A stretch of 64,000 nucleotides of DNA from Streptomyces venezuelae (GCF_008642275.1 NZ_CP029189.1:4132501-4196500), one strand, 5' to 3'; shown: positions 17,508 to 25,481, counted from the stretch's first letter. Notes: generated by a model from the sequence alone, not told the origin. Program-made: numbers and translations.

Positions 17508-19076
17508 ATGGACACCAGTCGCCTGCTGCGTACCTCCGGAACCGTGATCGCAGCCGCCGGGCTGCTGCTCTCCGGGTGCACCTCCGGCGGGCCCGGAGAA
17601 CCCCGGGCCGCCGCGTCCTCCCCGCCGGAGTCCGGCACGGCCTCGGCGCAGCCGTCTCCCGACGCGGCCGCGCTGCGCCCGTACTACGCGCAGAAGCTGA
17701 CCTGGCGCGACTGCGGTGTCCCAGGATTCCAGTGCTCCACCATGAAGGCCCCGCTGGACTACGCGAACCCCGGCTCCGGCCAGGACGTCGAGATCGCGGT
17801 GTCCCGCCGTACGGCCACCGGTCCCGGCAAGCGGCTCGGCTCGCTGGTGGTCAACCCGGGCGGCCCGGGCGGGTCCGGTGTCGGGTACCTGCAGGCGTAC
17901 GCGGGCATCGGCTATCCCGCGGCCGTCCGCGCCCGGTACGACATGGTGTCCTTCGACCCGCGCGGGGTGGAACGCAGCAGCCCGGTCGAGTGCCTGAACG
18001 GTCCTGCCATGGACAAGTACACACAGGTGGACCAGACGCCGGACGACGCGGCCGAGCGGGCCGAGCTGGTGACGGCCTTCAAGGAGTTCGCGGCGGCCTG
18101 CCAGACGAACTCCGGGCGGGTCCTGCCGCACGTGTCCACCGCCGATGCCGCCCGGGACATGGACCTGCTGCGCGCACTGCTCGGAGACGAGAAGCTGAAC
18201 TACGTCGGGGCCTCGTACGGCACCCTCCTCGGCGCCACGTACGCGGACCTCTTCCCGGACCGGGTCGGCCGGCTGGTCCTGGACGGGGCGATGGACCCCG
18301 CCCGGCCCTCGCTCGAACTGAACCGGGACCAGACGGAGGGCTTCAACACGGCCTTCACCGCCTTCGCCAAGGACTGTGCGAAGCAGCCCGACTGCCCGCT
18401 CGGCAAGGGCGACCCGGACGCGGTGGGGGCGCGCCTGAAGGACTTCTTCCGCAAGCTCGACGCCCAGCCCGTCTCCAGCGGCGACCCGGACCGCCCGCTG
18501 GGCGAGGCCCTGGCGACGACCGGGGTGATCGCGGCGCTGTACGACGAGGCCGCCTGGCCGCAGCTGCGCGAGGCGCTCAGCTCGGCGATGAACGGCGACG
18601 GATCGGGCCTGCTGAGCCTGGCCGACAGCTACTACGAGCGTGAGGCGGACGGCAAGTACGCCAACCTCATGTCCGCGAACGCCGCCGTCAACTGCCTCGA
18701 CCAGGCTCCGGCCTTCAGCGGCCCCGAAGCCGTCGACACTGCCCTGCCGTCCTTTGAGAAGGCCTCCCCGGTCTTCGGCCCCGGCCTGGCCTGGGCCGCG
18801 CTGAACTGCGGGTACTGGCCCGTGAAGCCCACGGGCAAGGCGAGGGAGCTGCACGCGAAGGGCGCCGCGCCGATCGTGGTGGTGGGCACCACCCGCGACC
18901 CGGCGACCCCGTACAAGTGGGCCCAGGCGCTGGCCGGCCAGCTCGACTCGGGCACGCTCCTCACCTACGACGGCGACGGCCACACGGCGTACGGGCGCGG
19001 CAGCGACTGCATCGACGGCGCGATCAACCGCTACCTCCTGGACGGCAAGGCCCCGGAGGACGGCAAGAAGTGCTGA
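17508..19076 (+). CDS. Secreted tripeptidyl aminopeptidase-like protease (TAP/SlpD-SlpE family)
   Basis: Alpha/beta-hydrolase of 522 residues, exported as a lipoprotein: hydrophobic segment then LLLSGC near residue 25. The nucleophile is Ser236 in YVGASYGTLLGATYA; the oxyanion region is NPGGPGGSGVGYL; the likely acid is in VVVGTTRDPATPY and the catalytic His in GDGHTAYGRGSDC near the C-terminus. Six or more Cys in the mature part may form disulphides, as in the Streptomyces Tap and SlpD/SlpE proteases that remove tripeptides from N-termini of secreted substrates. It stands after holB as in S. coelicolor (from memory) and upstream of the tRNA gene. Exact specificity is inferred. Confidence 0.9.
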   Translation: MDTSRLLRTSGTVIAAAGLLLSGCTSGGPGEPRAAASSPPESGTASAQPSPDAAALRPYYAQKLTWRDCGVPGFQCSTMKAPLDYANPGSGQDVEIAVSRRTATGPGKRLGSLVVNPGGPGGSGVGYLQAYAGIGYPAAVRARYDMVSFDPRGVERSSPVECLNGPAMDKYTQVDQTPDDAAERAELVTAFKEFAAACQTNSGRVLPHVSTADAARDMDLLRALLGDEKLNYVGASYGTLLGATYADLFPDRVGRLVLDGAMDPARPSLELNRDQTEGFNTAFTAFAKDCAKQPDCPLGKGDPDAVGARLKDFFRKLDAQPVSSGDPDRPLGEALATTGVIAALYDEAAWPQLREALSSAMNGDGSGLLSLADSYYEREADGKYANLMSANAAVNCLDQAPAFSGPEAVDTALPSFEKASPVFGPGLAWAALNCGYWPVKPTGKARELHAKGAAPIVVVGTTRDPATPYKWAQALAGQLDSGTLLTYDGDGHTAYGRGSDCIDGAINRYLLDGKAPEDGKKC

Positions 19077-19237
19077 GGCCGCCACCTGGCATAGAACAAC
19101 CCGGAGGTGCGTGCAGATCATGCTGCATCGGATCCCTGTGGCGCACGGACGGCGCCCACCTCCGACGGCCGGAACAGACCCCGGCACACCTGCGGGACCC
19201 GCGTCCGGGCTGGTAGCGGGACCTGCCGGGAACCTGG

Positions 19238-19267
19238 TTCAGGGCACCCGTCCACACCCTGTAGACT
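19238..19267 (+). promoter_or_regulatory. Candidate tRNA-Thr promoter
   Basis: TAGACT at 19262-19267 with TTCAGG 18 bases upstream lies 56 bases before the mature tRNA. Confidence 0.4.
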
Positions 19268-19323
19268 TGGCGCCGCTGCTGATGAGCGCCCCTCTTCGAG
19301 GGAACACTTGTCTGACCAGCGGT

Positions 19324-19397
19324 GCCGCCTTAGCTCAGTTGGCCAGAGCAACGCACTCGTAATGCGTAGGTCTCGGGTTCGAATCCCGAAGGCGGCT
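19324..19397 (+). tRNA. tRNA-Thr (anticodon CGU)
   Basis: A 74-base cloverleaf is complete: acceptor GCCGCCT pairs with AGGCGGC, D-arm TAGCTCAGTTGGCCAGAGCA, anticodon stem ACGCA/TGCGT with loop CTCGTAA giving anticodon CGT at 19358-19360, and T-loop GGTTCGAATCC. CCA is not encoded. A strong terminator follows. The stretch downstream has an accessory character, and tRNA 3' ends are common integration sites, but no second copy of the 3' end is found in the window. Confidence 0.97.
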
Positions 19398-19403
19398 CGG
19401 ATT

Positions 19404-19440
19404 AACCCCAGGACTCACTCGCCGTGACCTGGGGTTTTTT
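19404..19440 (+). terminator. Terminator of tRNA-Thr
   Basis: AACCCCAGG (19404-19412) pairs perfectly with CCTGGGGTT (19428-19436), followed by further T residues. Confidence 0.93.
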
Positions 19441-19678
19441 CATGCCCCGACCAAGCGGGGCGGAACGCGATGTTCTTCGCACCCTCGGGTGTGGCCGTGG
19501 TGAGGCCATCCTGCTCGGACACCGCTTCCGGAGCCTGTTCGGTGAGGTGGGCGAGCGCCGTCTGCGCGACCTCCTCGACCGTACGGCCGCTTTGCTCGGC
19601 CGCCTGGATGATCTGCGCGGGCAGCCCGCAACCAGGGGATGGCGGCGGGGCGTAGGAGCGGTGCTTGTTTCCGGGCAC
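19415..19678 (-). CDS. Small hypothetical protein or gene remnant
   Basis: Open frame of 87 residues from GTG 19678, convergent to the tRNA gene; its stop lies inside the loop of the tRNA terminator. The middle (QIIQAAEQSGRTVEEVAQTALAHLTEQAPEAVS) reads like a soluble helical protein and its codons show strong G/C third positions, unlike the surrounding DNA. No good ribosome binding site precedes the GTG, and an in-frame stop lies 15 codons or fewer upstream, so it may be the 3' end of a truncated gene. No family is recognised. Confidence 0.35.
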   Translation of the reverse strand: MPGNKHRSYAPPPSPGCGLPAQIIQAAEQSGRTVEEVAQTALAHLTEQAPEAVSEQDGLTTATPEGAKNIAFRPAWSGHEKTPGHGE

Positions 19679-19981
19679 CCTTAGGTCACGAAAAGATCAC
19701 GGCGTAAGTGGTTCTCTGCGGCGGGATGTGAGGTGCGGCATCGTGTGTTCCGGCCCTCGTCCGTGCCGCCGCACCAGGTACGCGAGGTACGCCGTTCTCT
19801 CGCGACGGGTAGTAGCGACCCGGAGATGAAGAAGAGGGGTAGCGCCCGCTTCAAAAAAACCGAATACCCGAGTACAGCGTGCGGGCATGGTCCTCGACTT
19901 GGTCACTCAGATTTGGGTGGTTGATTCGAGCCGCCCTGCCGCCCGGACCGACCACCTCCCACGGAAGGTGGAACGGTCCGT
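19679..19981. other. Lower-GC intergenic stretch, no supported gene
   Basis: A region with visibly more A and T than its surroundings (for example CTTCAAAAAAACC near 19848). Short frames exist but none has a convincing start. It ends in the leader of the 52-residue gene at 19982. Confidence 0.45.
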
Positions 19982-20140
19982 ATGGAAACGGTCGGTTGGG
20001 CTACAGCGTCGGTCGCCGGACTCGGCGGGTGCGTCCTCGTGCTGGGGTACGTCCTCGATCAGGTGCCCTCGCTCTCCGACAAGGCAGTGCGCGCCATCTC
20101 GGCCGTTCGCCGACTGCGTGACGAGTGGCGACGGAAGTGA
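19982..20140 (+). CDS. 52-residue membrane peptide, unknown function
   Basis: The frame from ATG 19982 encodes METVGWATASVAGLGGCVLV..., a single hydrophobic segment (residues about 5-28), then an amphipathic basic tail (AVRAISAVRRLRDEWRRK) before TGA. Codon usage is typical for the genome. GGAAGG at 19963-19968 is a possible but distant ribosome binding site and sits in a small CCACCT/AGGTGG hairpin. The layout (one membrane helix plus Arg-rich cytoplasmic tail) resembles small membrane-associated proteins of actinobacterial integrative elements, but no family is recognised. It lies in the accessory stretch beside tRNA-Thr. Confidence 0.5.
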   Translation: METVGWATASVAGLGGCVLVLGYVLDQVPSLSDKAVRAISAVRRLRDEWRRK

Positions 20141-20310
20141 CGTGAGATGGCGGCCGATCCTCGGAACTCGTCCCGAATCCGGTAGGCAGGAGCAGTCCAC
20201 ACCCGCGGCGACGGCGAAGGCTGCGACCGGTGTCGGTCGTGCTGTCCTGGTCGGCGTATTCGGCAGGGCCATGTGGGCTTTGCCGGTCTCGGTGTTCTCA
20301 GGGGGCGTCC

Positions 20311-20357
20311 AGCACGTGCGGGCCCGGCAGTTGCCACTGCTGGGCCCCGCACGTACT
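20311..20357. repeat. Imperfect inverted repeat downstream of tetR
   Basis: AGCACGTGCGGGCCC (from 20311) is matched by the complement of CTGGGCCCCGCACGTACT (20340-20357) with few mismatches and a loop of about nine bases. It is about 80 bp beyond the tetR stop on the minus strand and may act as its terminator. Confidence 0.5.
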
Positions 20358-20366
20358 AGACGTTGC
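20355..20366. repeat. 12-bp direct repeat, copy 1 (copy 2 at 22410)
   Basis: ACTAGACGTTGC is identical to 22410-22421, where it forms one half of the putative TetR operator. The two copies bracket the tetR/MFS cassette in direct orientation. Confidence 0.6.
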
Positions 20367-20439
20367 AGGGTGGCGATGTCCACCCCGAGCACAGCGATCA
20401 GTACGGAGGGGCTCCCGCGGTTTCGTGCGCGGGTGTTGG

Positions 20440-21018
20440 TCAGGTGGGGAGGTTCAGGGCGAGGTGGGCGGTTGCCTCGGCGAGGTTCTTGTCGGCCGGT
20501 TCGCCGAAGACGAGTACGCGGTAGTAGACCGGGCCGAGCAGGAGGTCGGCGAGACGGTTGAGGTGGTCCTCGTCCGGGGACTTTCCCGTGTGGCGTTCGA
20601 CGATCGCGCCGAGGCCGGCCAGATCGCGTTCGCGCTGCCTGAGCAGGAAACCCGCTCGCAGGGCGGTGGCGGTGTCCTGGTCCAGTTGCGCGTGACCGAG
20701 GAGCGCCTGGAGCACCTGGCCCGCCGGCTCCTGGAAGAAGTCGGCGACGCGGTGCAGGTGTGAGGTGAGGTCCTCGGCGGGGGTGCCGGCCGGTTCGGCC
20801 CAGGCGAGTCCTTCGAGGGCGTCGTCCGTCAGGGCGTCGAGCAGGATCTCGACCTTCGACTTCCACCACCGGTAGATCGTCTGCTTGGCGACGCCGGCCC
20901 GCGCGGCGATGCCCTCGATCGTCGTCGCGGCGAAGCCCTGCTCCACCAGCAGGTCGTCGGCGGCGTTCAGCACCGCGACGCGGATGCTCTCACTGCGGCG
21001 CGGGCCCGTGCGGCTCAC
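20440..21018 (-). CDS. TetR-family repressor
   Basis: Regulator of 192 residues. The N-terminal helix-turn-helix is clear: IRVAVLNAADDLLVEQGFAAT, then IEGIAARAGVAKQTIYRWWKSK (residues about 12-55). The C-terminal part is an all-helical ligand-binding domain of the type found in many actinobacterial AcrR-like proteins. Start is GTG 21018. It lies 97 bp downstream of the MFS gene on the same strand and is probably cotranscribed with it, so it should repress its own operon through the palindrome at 22412 and be released by a substrate of the pump. The inducer cannot be inferred. Confidence 0.9.
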   Translation of the reverse strand: MSRTGPRRSESIRVAVLNAADDLLVEQGFAATTIEGIAARAGVAKQTIYRWWKSKVEILLDALTDDALEGLAWAEPAGTPAEDLTSHLHRVADFFQEPAGQVLQALLGHAQLDQDTATALRAGFLLRQRERDLAGLGAIVERHTGKSPDEDHLNRLADLLLGPVYYRVLVFGEPADKNLAEATAHLALNLPT

Positions 21019-21115
21019 GACGGGTGAGGGGGTGCGGTGGCCTTCGGTCTTCCGTGCGGCGCTTATGGTCGTTCACCTCTTGTTCCATGCGAATGCCGCG
21101 ATTCTGGCACGCCGG

Positions 21116-22354
21116 TCACGCGGGTGCTGCCTGGTCCCCGCGGCCGCGGGCGAGGCTCAGCAGCACGGTGAGCGCGAGCACCGCGACCACGGCGCTGAAG
21201 ATCTCCCCGGCCGGGCGCAGGCTCGTGGCGCGGATCAGTACGCCGACGCCGATCGCGGGGACGGCGAGCATGGAGTAGAGGATCGCGAAGAACGTCGACA
21301 CCGAGGCGCCGCGGTGCTGTGGGTCGCTGCGGGTGGTGATGCCGCCGATGCCGTGGCCGAGGGCGATGCCGGTGGCCAGGCCGTTCACGGCGGCGCCGAC
21401 GAGCAGCGGGCCCAGGGAGGTGACCGCCATGGCGAGCGCGATCAGGGCTGCGGCGAGGATCAGCCCCAGGCAGGCCACGGAGAGCGCGGAGCCCGGCTTG
21501 ATCCGGCGGACCAGCAGCTGACCCAGTGCGGTGCAGGCGAAGGCGGTGAAGACGACGACTCCGGTGAGCGAGTGGCTGCTCTCGTGGAGGACCGTGCCGA
21601 GGAACAGACCGGTGACGGCGGTGAGGACGCCGAGCACCGCGAAGCCCGCTCCGGCGGCCATCGCGGAGCGCAGGAAGTCCGAGCGGATCTCCGACGGGAT
21701 GTGCAGGGGCTGGAAGCGGAAGGCGAATCCGGAGCGGTGTGCGGCCGTTTCCGGGGACACGGCCACGCAAGCGAGCCCGGTCACCGCCAGGACGAGCATC
21801 ACGGTCCACGGTGTGCGCAGCGGGGAGGGCGCGGCATCGGCCAGGATCCCGGCGAGCAGGGTGCCGCAGGCGAGGCCGCCCATGTTGGCGAACAGTGCGA
21901 CCGTCGCGGGCCGGACCCCGCGGCCCTGCGGGATGAGCTCGGTGAGCGAGGCGGTGGCGGCGCCGGTGACGAGCGCGGCGGAGAAGCCGGAGATCACGCG
22001 GGCGGTGAGCAGGACGGCCACGTTGCCCGCGGCCAGGAACACCAGGGCGGCGCAGACGGAGAGGAGGGTCGCCGTGACCAGTACGGGGCGCCGCCCGATC
22101 TGGTCCGACAGGCGCCCGAAGGCGAGGAGTCCGGCGACGACCCCGACGGCGTACACGGCGAAGATCACGGTGACGGTGATCGGGGAGAAGCCGAACTCCT
22201 CGCCGTACAGCGGGTAGAGCGGGGTGGGCGCCGTGGTCCCGGCCATGGTGACCCAGAAGGCGAAGGCCACGGCGGCGGCCGCGATCCGGCTGCGGGGCGC
22301 GGGTGAAGTGGGCGTGTCGGGCGGGGAGTCGGGGCGGTCGGTTCGGTTCGGCAC
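21116..22354 (-). CDS. MFS multidrug efflux transporter
   Basis: Major facilitator of 412 residues with 12 predicted membrane helices. The loop between helices 2 and 3 carries the motif A sequence GRLSDQIGRRPVL, and the N-terminal 25 residues are a Pro/Asp-rich cytoplasmic tail. Proton-driven export of a drug-like compound is the likely role. Start GTG 22354 is set by GGAGG seven bases upstream (22362-22366, minus strand). A palindrome overlapping its promoter region (22412-22426) and the downstream tetR gene point to substrate-induced expression. Confidence 0.9.
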   Translation of the reverse strand: MPNRTDRPDSPPDTPTSPAPRSRIAAAAVAFAFWVTMAGTTAPTPLYPLYGEEFGFSPITVTVIFAVYAVGVVAGLLAFGRLSDQIGRRPVLVTATLLSVCAALVFLAAGNVAVLLTARVISGFSAALVTGAATASLTELIPQGRGVRPATVALFANMGGLACGTLLAGILADAAPSPLRTPWTVMLVLAVTGLACVAVSPETAAHRSGFAFRFQPLHIPSEIRSDFLRSAMAAGAGFAVLGVLTAVTGLFLGTVLHESSHSLTGVVVFTAFACTALGQLLVRRIKPGSALSVACLGLILAAALIALAMAVTSLGPLLVGAAVNGLATGIALGHGIGGITTRSDPQHRGASVSTFFAILYSMLAVPAIGVGVLIRATSLRPAGEIFSAVVAVLALTVLLSLARGRGDQAAPA

Positions 22355-22409
22355 GGGATGACCTCCGGCATGAGACTGGACGGTGCGTTGTGTCTGGCGG
22401 TGACATTAG

Positions 22410-22421
22410 ACTAGACGTTGC
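22410..22421. repeat. 12-bp direct repeat, copy 2
   Basis: ACTAGACGTTGC, identical to 20355-20366; overlaps the palindromic operator. Confidence 0.6.
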
Positions 22422-22426
22422 GTCTA
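22412..22426 (-). promoter_or_regulatory. Putative TetR operator
   Basis: TAGACGTTGCGTCTA is a perfect inverted repeat (TAGACG/CGTCTA around TTG), about 58 bp upstream of the MFS start codon, a typical position for a TetR operator covering a promoter. Confidence 0.65.
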
Positions 22427-22430
22427 TTCA

Positions 22431-22874
22431 ATGGGGTGCACCCCGGCCCGCCTGCGATCGGTTGGGGGGATTGCGCGGGCCGCCTGCCGTGGTGGCTGTC
22501 CCGCACCGCCAGGTGGCCCGGCTCCCGGCCCCGGGACACCCTGCTCCAGTACCGCGACGTACGGGACCCGGTGGCCTGGATCCTGGGCGTCCCCGGAGAC
22601 GGTGGCCGCCGCGGGCCTCCCCCCCATGGACGGCTCCCGTCTGGGCCCCGCCCGGTACGGATTTCCACGCCGCGGTCCACGCGGCGGACGTCTCCCGGGC
22701 CCGCGCCACGGGCCTGGTCCGCACCGCCCGGTCACCGAGACGGTCACCGGCACCTGCACCCGGCAGCGGTCGGTCCCGGCGGCCGGGCCGGCACTCGTGG
22801 GCGGCCTCGCCGCGGAGGACGGCGTGGGGCGTGTCCGTGAAGTCCCGCCTGCCCCGCGGCGTCCGGCACCGCGG
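22431..22874. pseudogene. Possible decayed coding remnant
   Basis: No intact gene is supported. On the plus strand, protein-like fragments appear in different frames: RDTLLQYRDVRDPVAWILG near 22530-22600, ETVAAAGLPPMDGSRLG near 22600-22650 and TDFHAAVHAADVSRARATG near 22660-22720. Their order suggests one gene broken by frameshifts. No family is recognised, and chance translation of GC-rich DNA is a real alternative. Confidence 0.25.
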
Positions 22875-23720
22875 TCACGGCCCGGGGCCGGGGTCCTTCG
22901 GGTCGCCCGCCAGTCGGACCGTGCTCAGGATGCGCATGATCAGGGCGTCGTCGACGGCGCCCGGCACGCCCGTGCGGCCGTAGAAGTCCCAGGAGACGAG
23001 GTCGCCCCGGGAGTTCCTGAAGCCGAAGACGACCGCCTGGCCGTCCCCCGCGCAGCGGTTGGGCCGCTGGGCGCCCGAGGAGCGCGCCTTGACGTAACTC
23101 CCCCTGACCCCCGACCTCGTGGTGTACTCCACCGGCTTGTCCGCCTTGACCACGCTCTTGTCCGGCTGGGTGTAGGCGGCGTAGACCCAGGTCGGTGCCT
23201 CCTTCACGGCGATGTCGGCGGGGTCCTTGGCTCCGCCGGCGCCCTTGGTGCCGACGTTGCCGAGCCGGACGTCCGTGATCTGGCCGTCGCCGTTCCCGTC
23301 GAGGCTGCACCACTGGGACTTGTAGAAGGCGGGGGCCGAGTGCCCGATCAGGATGTTCTCCGAGTCCTTGTCGTCCACGTGGCCGCTGAAGACCTGGGGC
23401 TCCAGGACCTCCCACCCCGGCGGTACGTCGAACGCGGTGCCGTGCTTGGGGTTGATCACGGTCTTCCAGCCCGCGACGAGCGGCCTCGTCGGGTCGGCCG
23501 CCGACGCCGCCGCGGCCGCCGACGCACGGTGCCGGTTCTCGCGGACGCCGAGTGCGACGCCGGCCGCGGCCGCGGCGACCGCCAGGGCGGTCACGGCGCA
23601 GGTCCCCACGACGAGCCGTCTTCTGCCGGGCCGGCCCCCGCCGCCGGACTCCTGCGGCGGCGCGGGCTGCGGCCGGTACGGTCCGCCGGGGTGGCTCGGC
23701 TGGTGGTACGGGTTCTGCAC
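22875..23720 (-). CDS. Membrane-anchored extracytoplasmic protein, unknown function
   Basis: Protein of 281 residues: a Pro/Gly/His-rich cytoplasmic N-terminus (residues 1-33), one membrane helix (VVGTCAVTALAVAAAAAGVALG), and an outside domain beginning after an Ala-rich linker. The domain contains FDVPPGWEVLEPQVFSG, two Cys (QWCSLDG and NRCAGDG) likely paired, and ends in a Pro/Gly tail. The pattern resembles secreted proteins of the PsbP/LpqN-like fold that Streptomyces encodes in many copies, but this is inference. Start GTG 23720 follows GGAGGGG. It is 26 bp downstream of the PQQ-repeat gene and surely cotranscribed. Confidence 0.78.
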   Translation of the reverse strand: MQNPYHQPSHPGGPYRPQPAPPQESGGGGRPGRRRLVVGTCAVTALAVAAAAAGVALGVRENRHRASAAAAASAADPTRPLVAGWKTVINPKHGTAFDVPPGWEVLEPQVFSGHVDDKDSENILIGHSAPAFYKSQWCSLDGNGDGQITDVRLGNVGTKGAGGAKDPADIAVKEAPTWVYAAYTQPDKSVVKADKPVEYTTRSGVRGSYVKARSSGAQRPNRCAGDGQAVVFGFRNSRGDLVSWDFYGRTGVPGAVDDALIMRILSTVRLAGDPKDPGPGP

Positions 23721-23746
23721 GGTGCCCCTCCTGGTACCTGCCTGCC

Positions 23747-25339
23747 CTACTTGCCGAAGGACAGGATCGCGCGGCTCGCCTTGCGCGGCTCCGGGCTGTA
23801 GACCCGGCCGTTGAGCAGGAACAGCCGTCCGTCCGACCACGCGATGCGGATGCCGTGGGGGTAGAAGACGCCCTCGGCGCCGCGGGCCGCGGCCGGGCTC
23901 TGCAGGACCGGCTGCGAGGCCCCGTCGGCCGGGGCGAGGGAGACGACCGCCGCCGCCTCGCCGCTGCCGGGGGTGACGTACGTGAGGACCCTGCCCTCCT
24001 CGACCGCCAGCGGCCACATGGTGCGCCCCTTGGGCTGCTCGGCGGTGCGCCAGCGCTCCTTGCCGGTGTTCAGGTCGACGGCGACGACCTGGTCGGTGAC
24101 GTCGGTGTCGAGGGTGGTGCCGGGCTTGCCCGCGCCGATGTAGAGCGTGTCGGCGTCGACAGCGGCGGCGTAGCACTCCTGGAAGCCGTCGGCGTTGCCG
24201 AATCCGTTGCACCGCCCGCTGACCCCGAAGCCGGGGGAGGTCTGCGAGCGGACCGTACCGTCGGCGGCGAACGCGGTGATGTTCCAGGTCTTCTTGTCCT
24301 TGTGGTGCGCCGTGATCACCAGCGGGTCGACGGACAGCACCCGGCCCACCGTCCAGTCCTGGGCGTACTTGTAGCTCCACCGTGCCCCGCCGGTGGCCGG
24401 ATCCAGCTCCTCGACCATCGACTGCCCGCGGACGAGGGCGTCCTTCGGGTCGGGGCACTGCCGGAGGCCGATCAGCCGCGAGCCCCCGGCGAAGCCGTAC
24501 GGGTAGCAGCCGTTCGGGCTCGACGTACCGAAGAGCTTGCGGCCGTCGGTGACCGAGAAGCCGCTCATGACGGCCGACCGGGCGACGACCACGGTGTCAC
24601 CGCTGATCGTCAGCTCGAACTGCAGCGAGGTGTCCTGCTTGTTCTCCTGCGGCAGCGGGATCTTCCAGCCCGCCTTCCCCGTGGCGAGGTCGATCTGCTG
24701 GAGGTGGGTGCAGTGCGAGGTCTGTGACGTGGTCTCCTTCACGCCCACGACGAGTTTGCCGTCGGCGGACGGGGCCCGCGGGACCCCGCACAGCGGAGTC
24801 TGGAGCGGAAGCTTCCACTTCTCCTGTCCGTCGGCCACCGCGTAGCCGGTGAGACCGGTCGGGATCGCGCCGACCACGGTGCCGCCCACCCGCCAGGGGC
24901 CGTACTGCGAGGCGCCCGCACCGGCCACCTCGGCCTGGTTGTCGCGCAGCCAGACCCGGGCCTCGCCCTCCCGGATCCCGGCGTTGGGGTCGTAGGTGTC
25001 GGGTCCCCCGCCGGGGCCCTTGCCGTCGCCCCGGTCGATCGAGGGCGAACCGGAGGGCCCGGCCAGGGGCTGCGCGGGCCCGCCGCGGACCGTGAGGCGG
25101 TAGGCGCCGCCGCCGATCAGGACCAGGACGGCGAGCAGCGCCGCGACGGCCCCGGCGGCGGGCACGGGCCGCAGCGCCCGCGGCCGGCCGCCGGACCGCG
25201 GGGTGCCGGGCGCGAACGACGCGGGCGGGGCGGGCGGTGCGAACGGGGCGGTCGGTGCGAACGGGGCGGGCGGCGGGCCGAAGCCGTCGGTGCGCCGCGC
25301 GTCGGGTTCCGGCGGGGGCCCGGAGGTGCGACCGGTCAT
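23747..25339 (-). CDS. Membrane-anchored PQQ-like beta-propeller protein
   Basis: Protein of 530 residues with a Pro/Ala-rich cytoplasmic tail containing FAPTAPFAPPAPP-type repeats, one membrane helix (AGAVAALLAVLVLIGGGAY) at about residues 62-80, and an extracytoplasmic beta-propeller. Propeller blades show as repeated D-x-A-TGKxxW motifs: AVADGQEKWKLPL, DLATGKAGWKIPL, DPATGGARWSYKY, DLNTGKERWRTA. These match PQQ_2/pyrrolo-quinoline-quinone-like repeats; no quinone-binding residues are obvious, so a binding or scaffold role is more likely than dehydrogenase activity. Six Cys lie outside. ATG 25339 is the only good start. It is divergent from the beta-lactamase-like gene. Confidence 0.85.
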   Translation of the reverse strand: MTGRTSGPPPEPDARRTDGFGPPPAPFAPTAPFAPPAPPASFAPGTPRSGGRPRALRPVPAAGAVAALLAVLVLIGGGAYRLTVRGGPAQPLAGPSGSPSIDRGDGKGPGGGPDTYDPNAGIREGEARVWLRDNQAEVAGAGASQYGPWRVGGTVVGAIPTGLTGYAVADGQEKWKLPLQTPLCGVPRAPSADGKLVVGVKETTSQTSHCTHLQQIDLATGKAGWKIPLPQENKQDTSLQFELTISGDTVVVARSAVMSGFSVTDGRKLFGTSSPNGCYPYGFAGGSRLIGLRQCPDPKDALVRGQSMVEELDPATGGARWSYKYAQDWTVGRVLSVDPLVITAHHKDKKTWNITAFAADGTVRSQTSPGFGVSGRCNGFGNADGFQECYAAAVDADTLYIGAGKPGTTLDTDVTDQVVAVDLNTGKERWRTAEQPKGRTMWPLAVEEGRVLTYVTPGSGEAAAVVSLAPADGASQPVLQSPAAARGAEGVFYPHGIRIAWSDGRLFLLNGRVYSPEPRKASRAILSFGK

Positions 25340-25360
25340 GGGGGCAGTCTTGCCGATCCG

Positions 25361-25386
25361 GAGATATTTCTAGAATAGATTTTTGG
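25361..25386. promoter_or_regulatory. AT-rich divergent promoter region with TTCTAGAA palindrome
   Basis: An island of A/T in GC-rich DNA lies between the divergent genes. TTCTAGAA (25368-25375) is a perfect palindrome overlapping TAGAAT on the plus strand and TATTCT on the minus strand, both acceptable -10 boxes, so one site could serve both directions. Confidence 0.45.
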
Positions 25387-25481
25387 ACGAACTCGCCGCC
25401 CGCACCTCCGGTCGCCCGCCCGGTTGCCCAGGTCTAGCGTGGAATGAGCGTTCCGCGGCTTGGCGGGTGAGGAGGCCGGGC

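Larger units (their letters stand above)
20141..20439. other. Intergenic stretch with inverted repeat, no supported gene
   Basis: No gene supported on either strand. It holds an imperfect inverted repeat (20311-20357) and a 12-bp copy of part of the tetR/MFS operator (20355-20366). Confidence 0.45.

Noticed and set aside
19376..19397. Attachment-site duplication of the tRNA-Thr 3' end
   Set aside because: No second copy of the tRNA 3' end was found in the window and no integrase gene is present, so an integrated element cannot be shown.
22410..22426. Reading the 12-bp repeat at 20355 and 22410 as a transposon target duplication
   Set aside because: No transposase or terminal inverted repeats are associated, and one copy is already explained as a TetR operator half.
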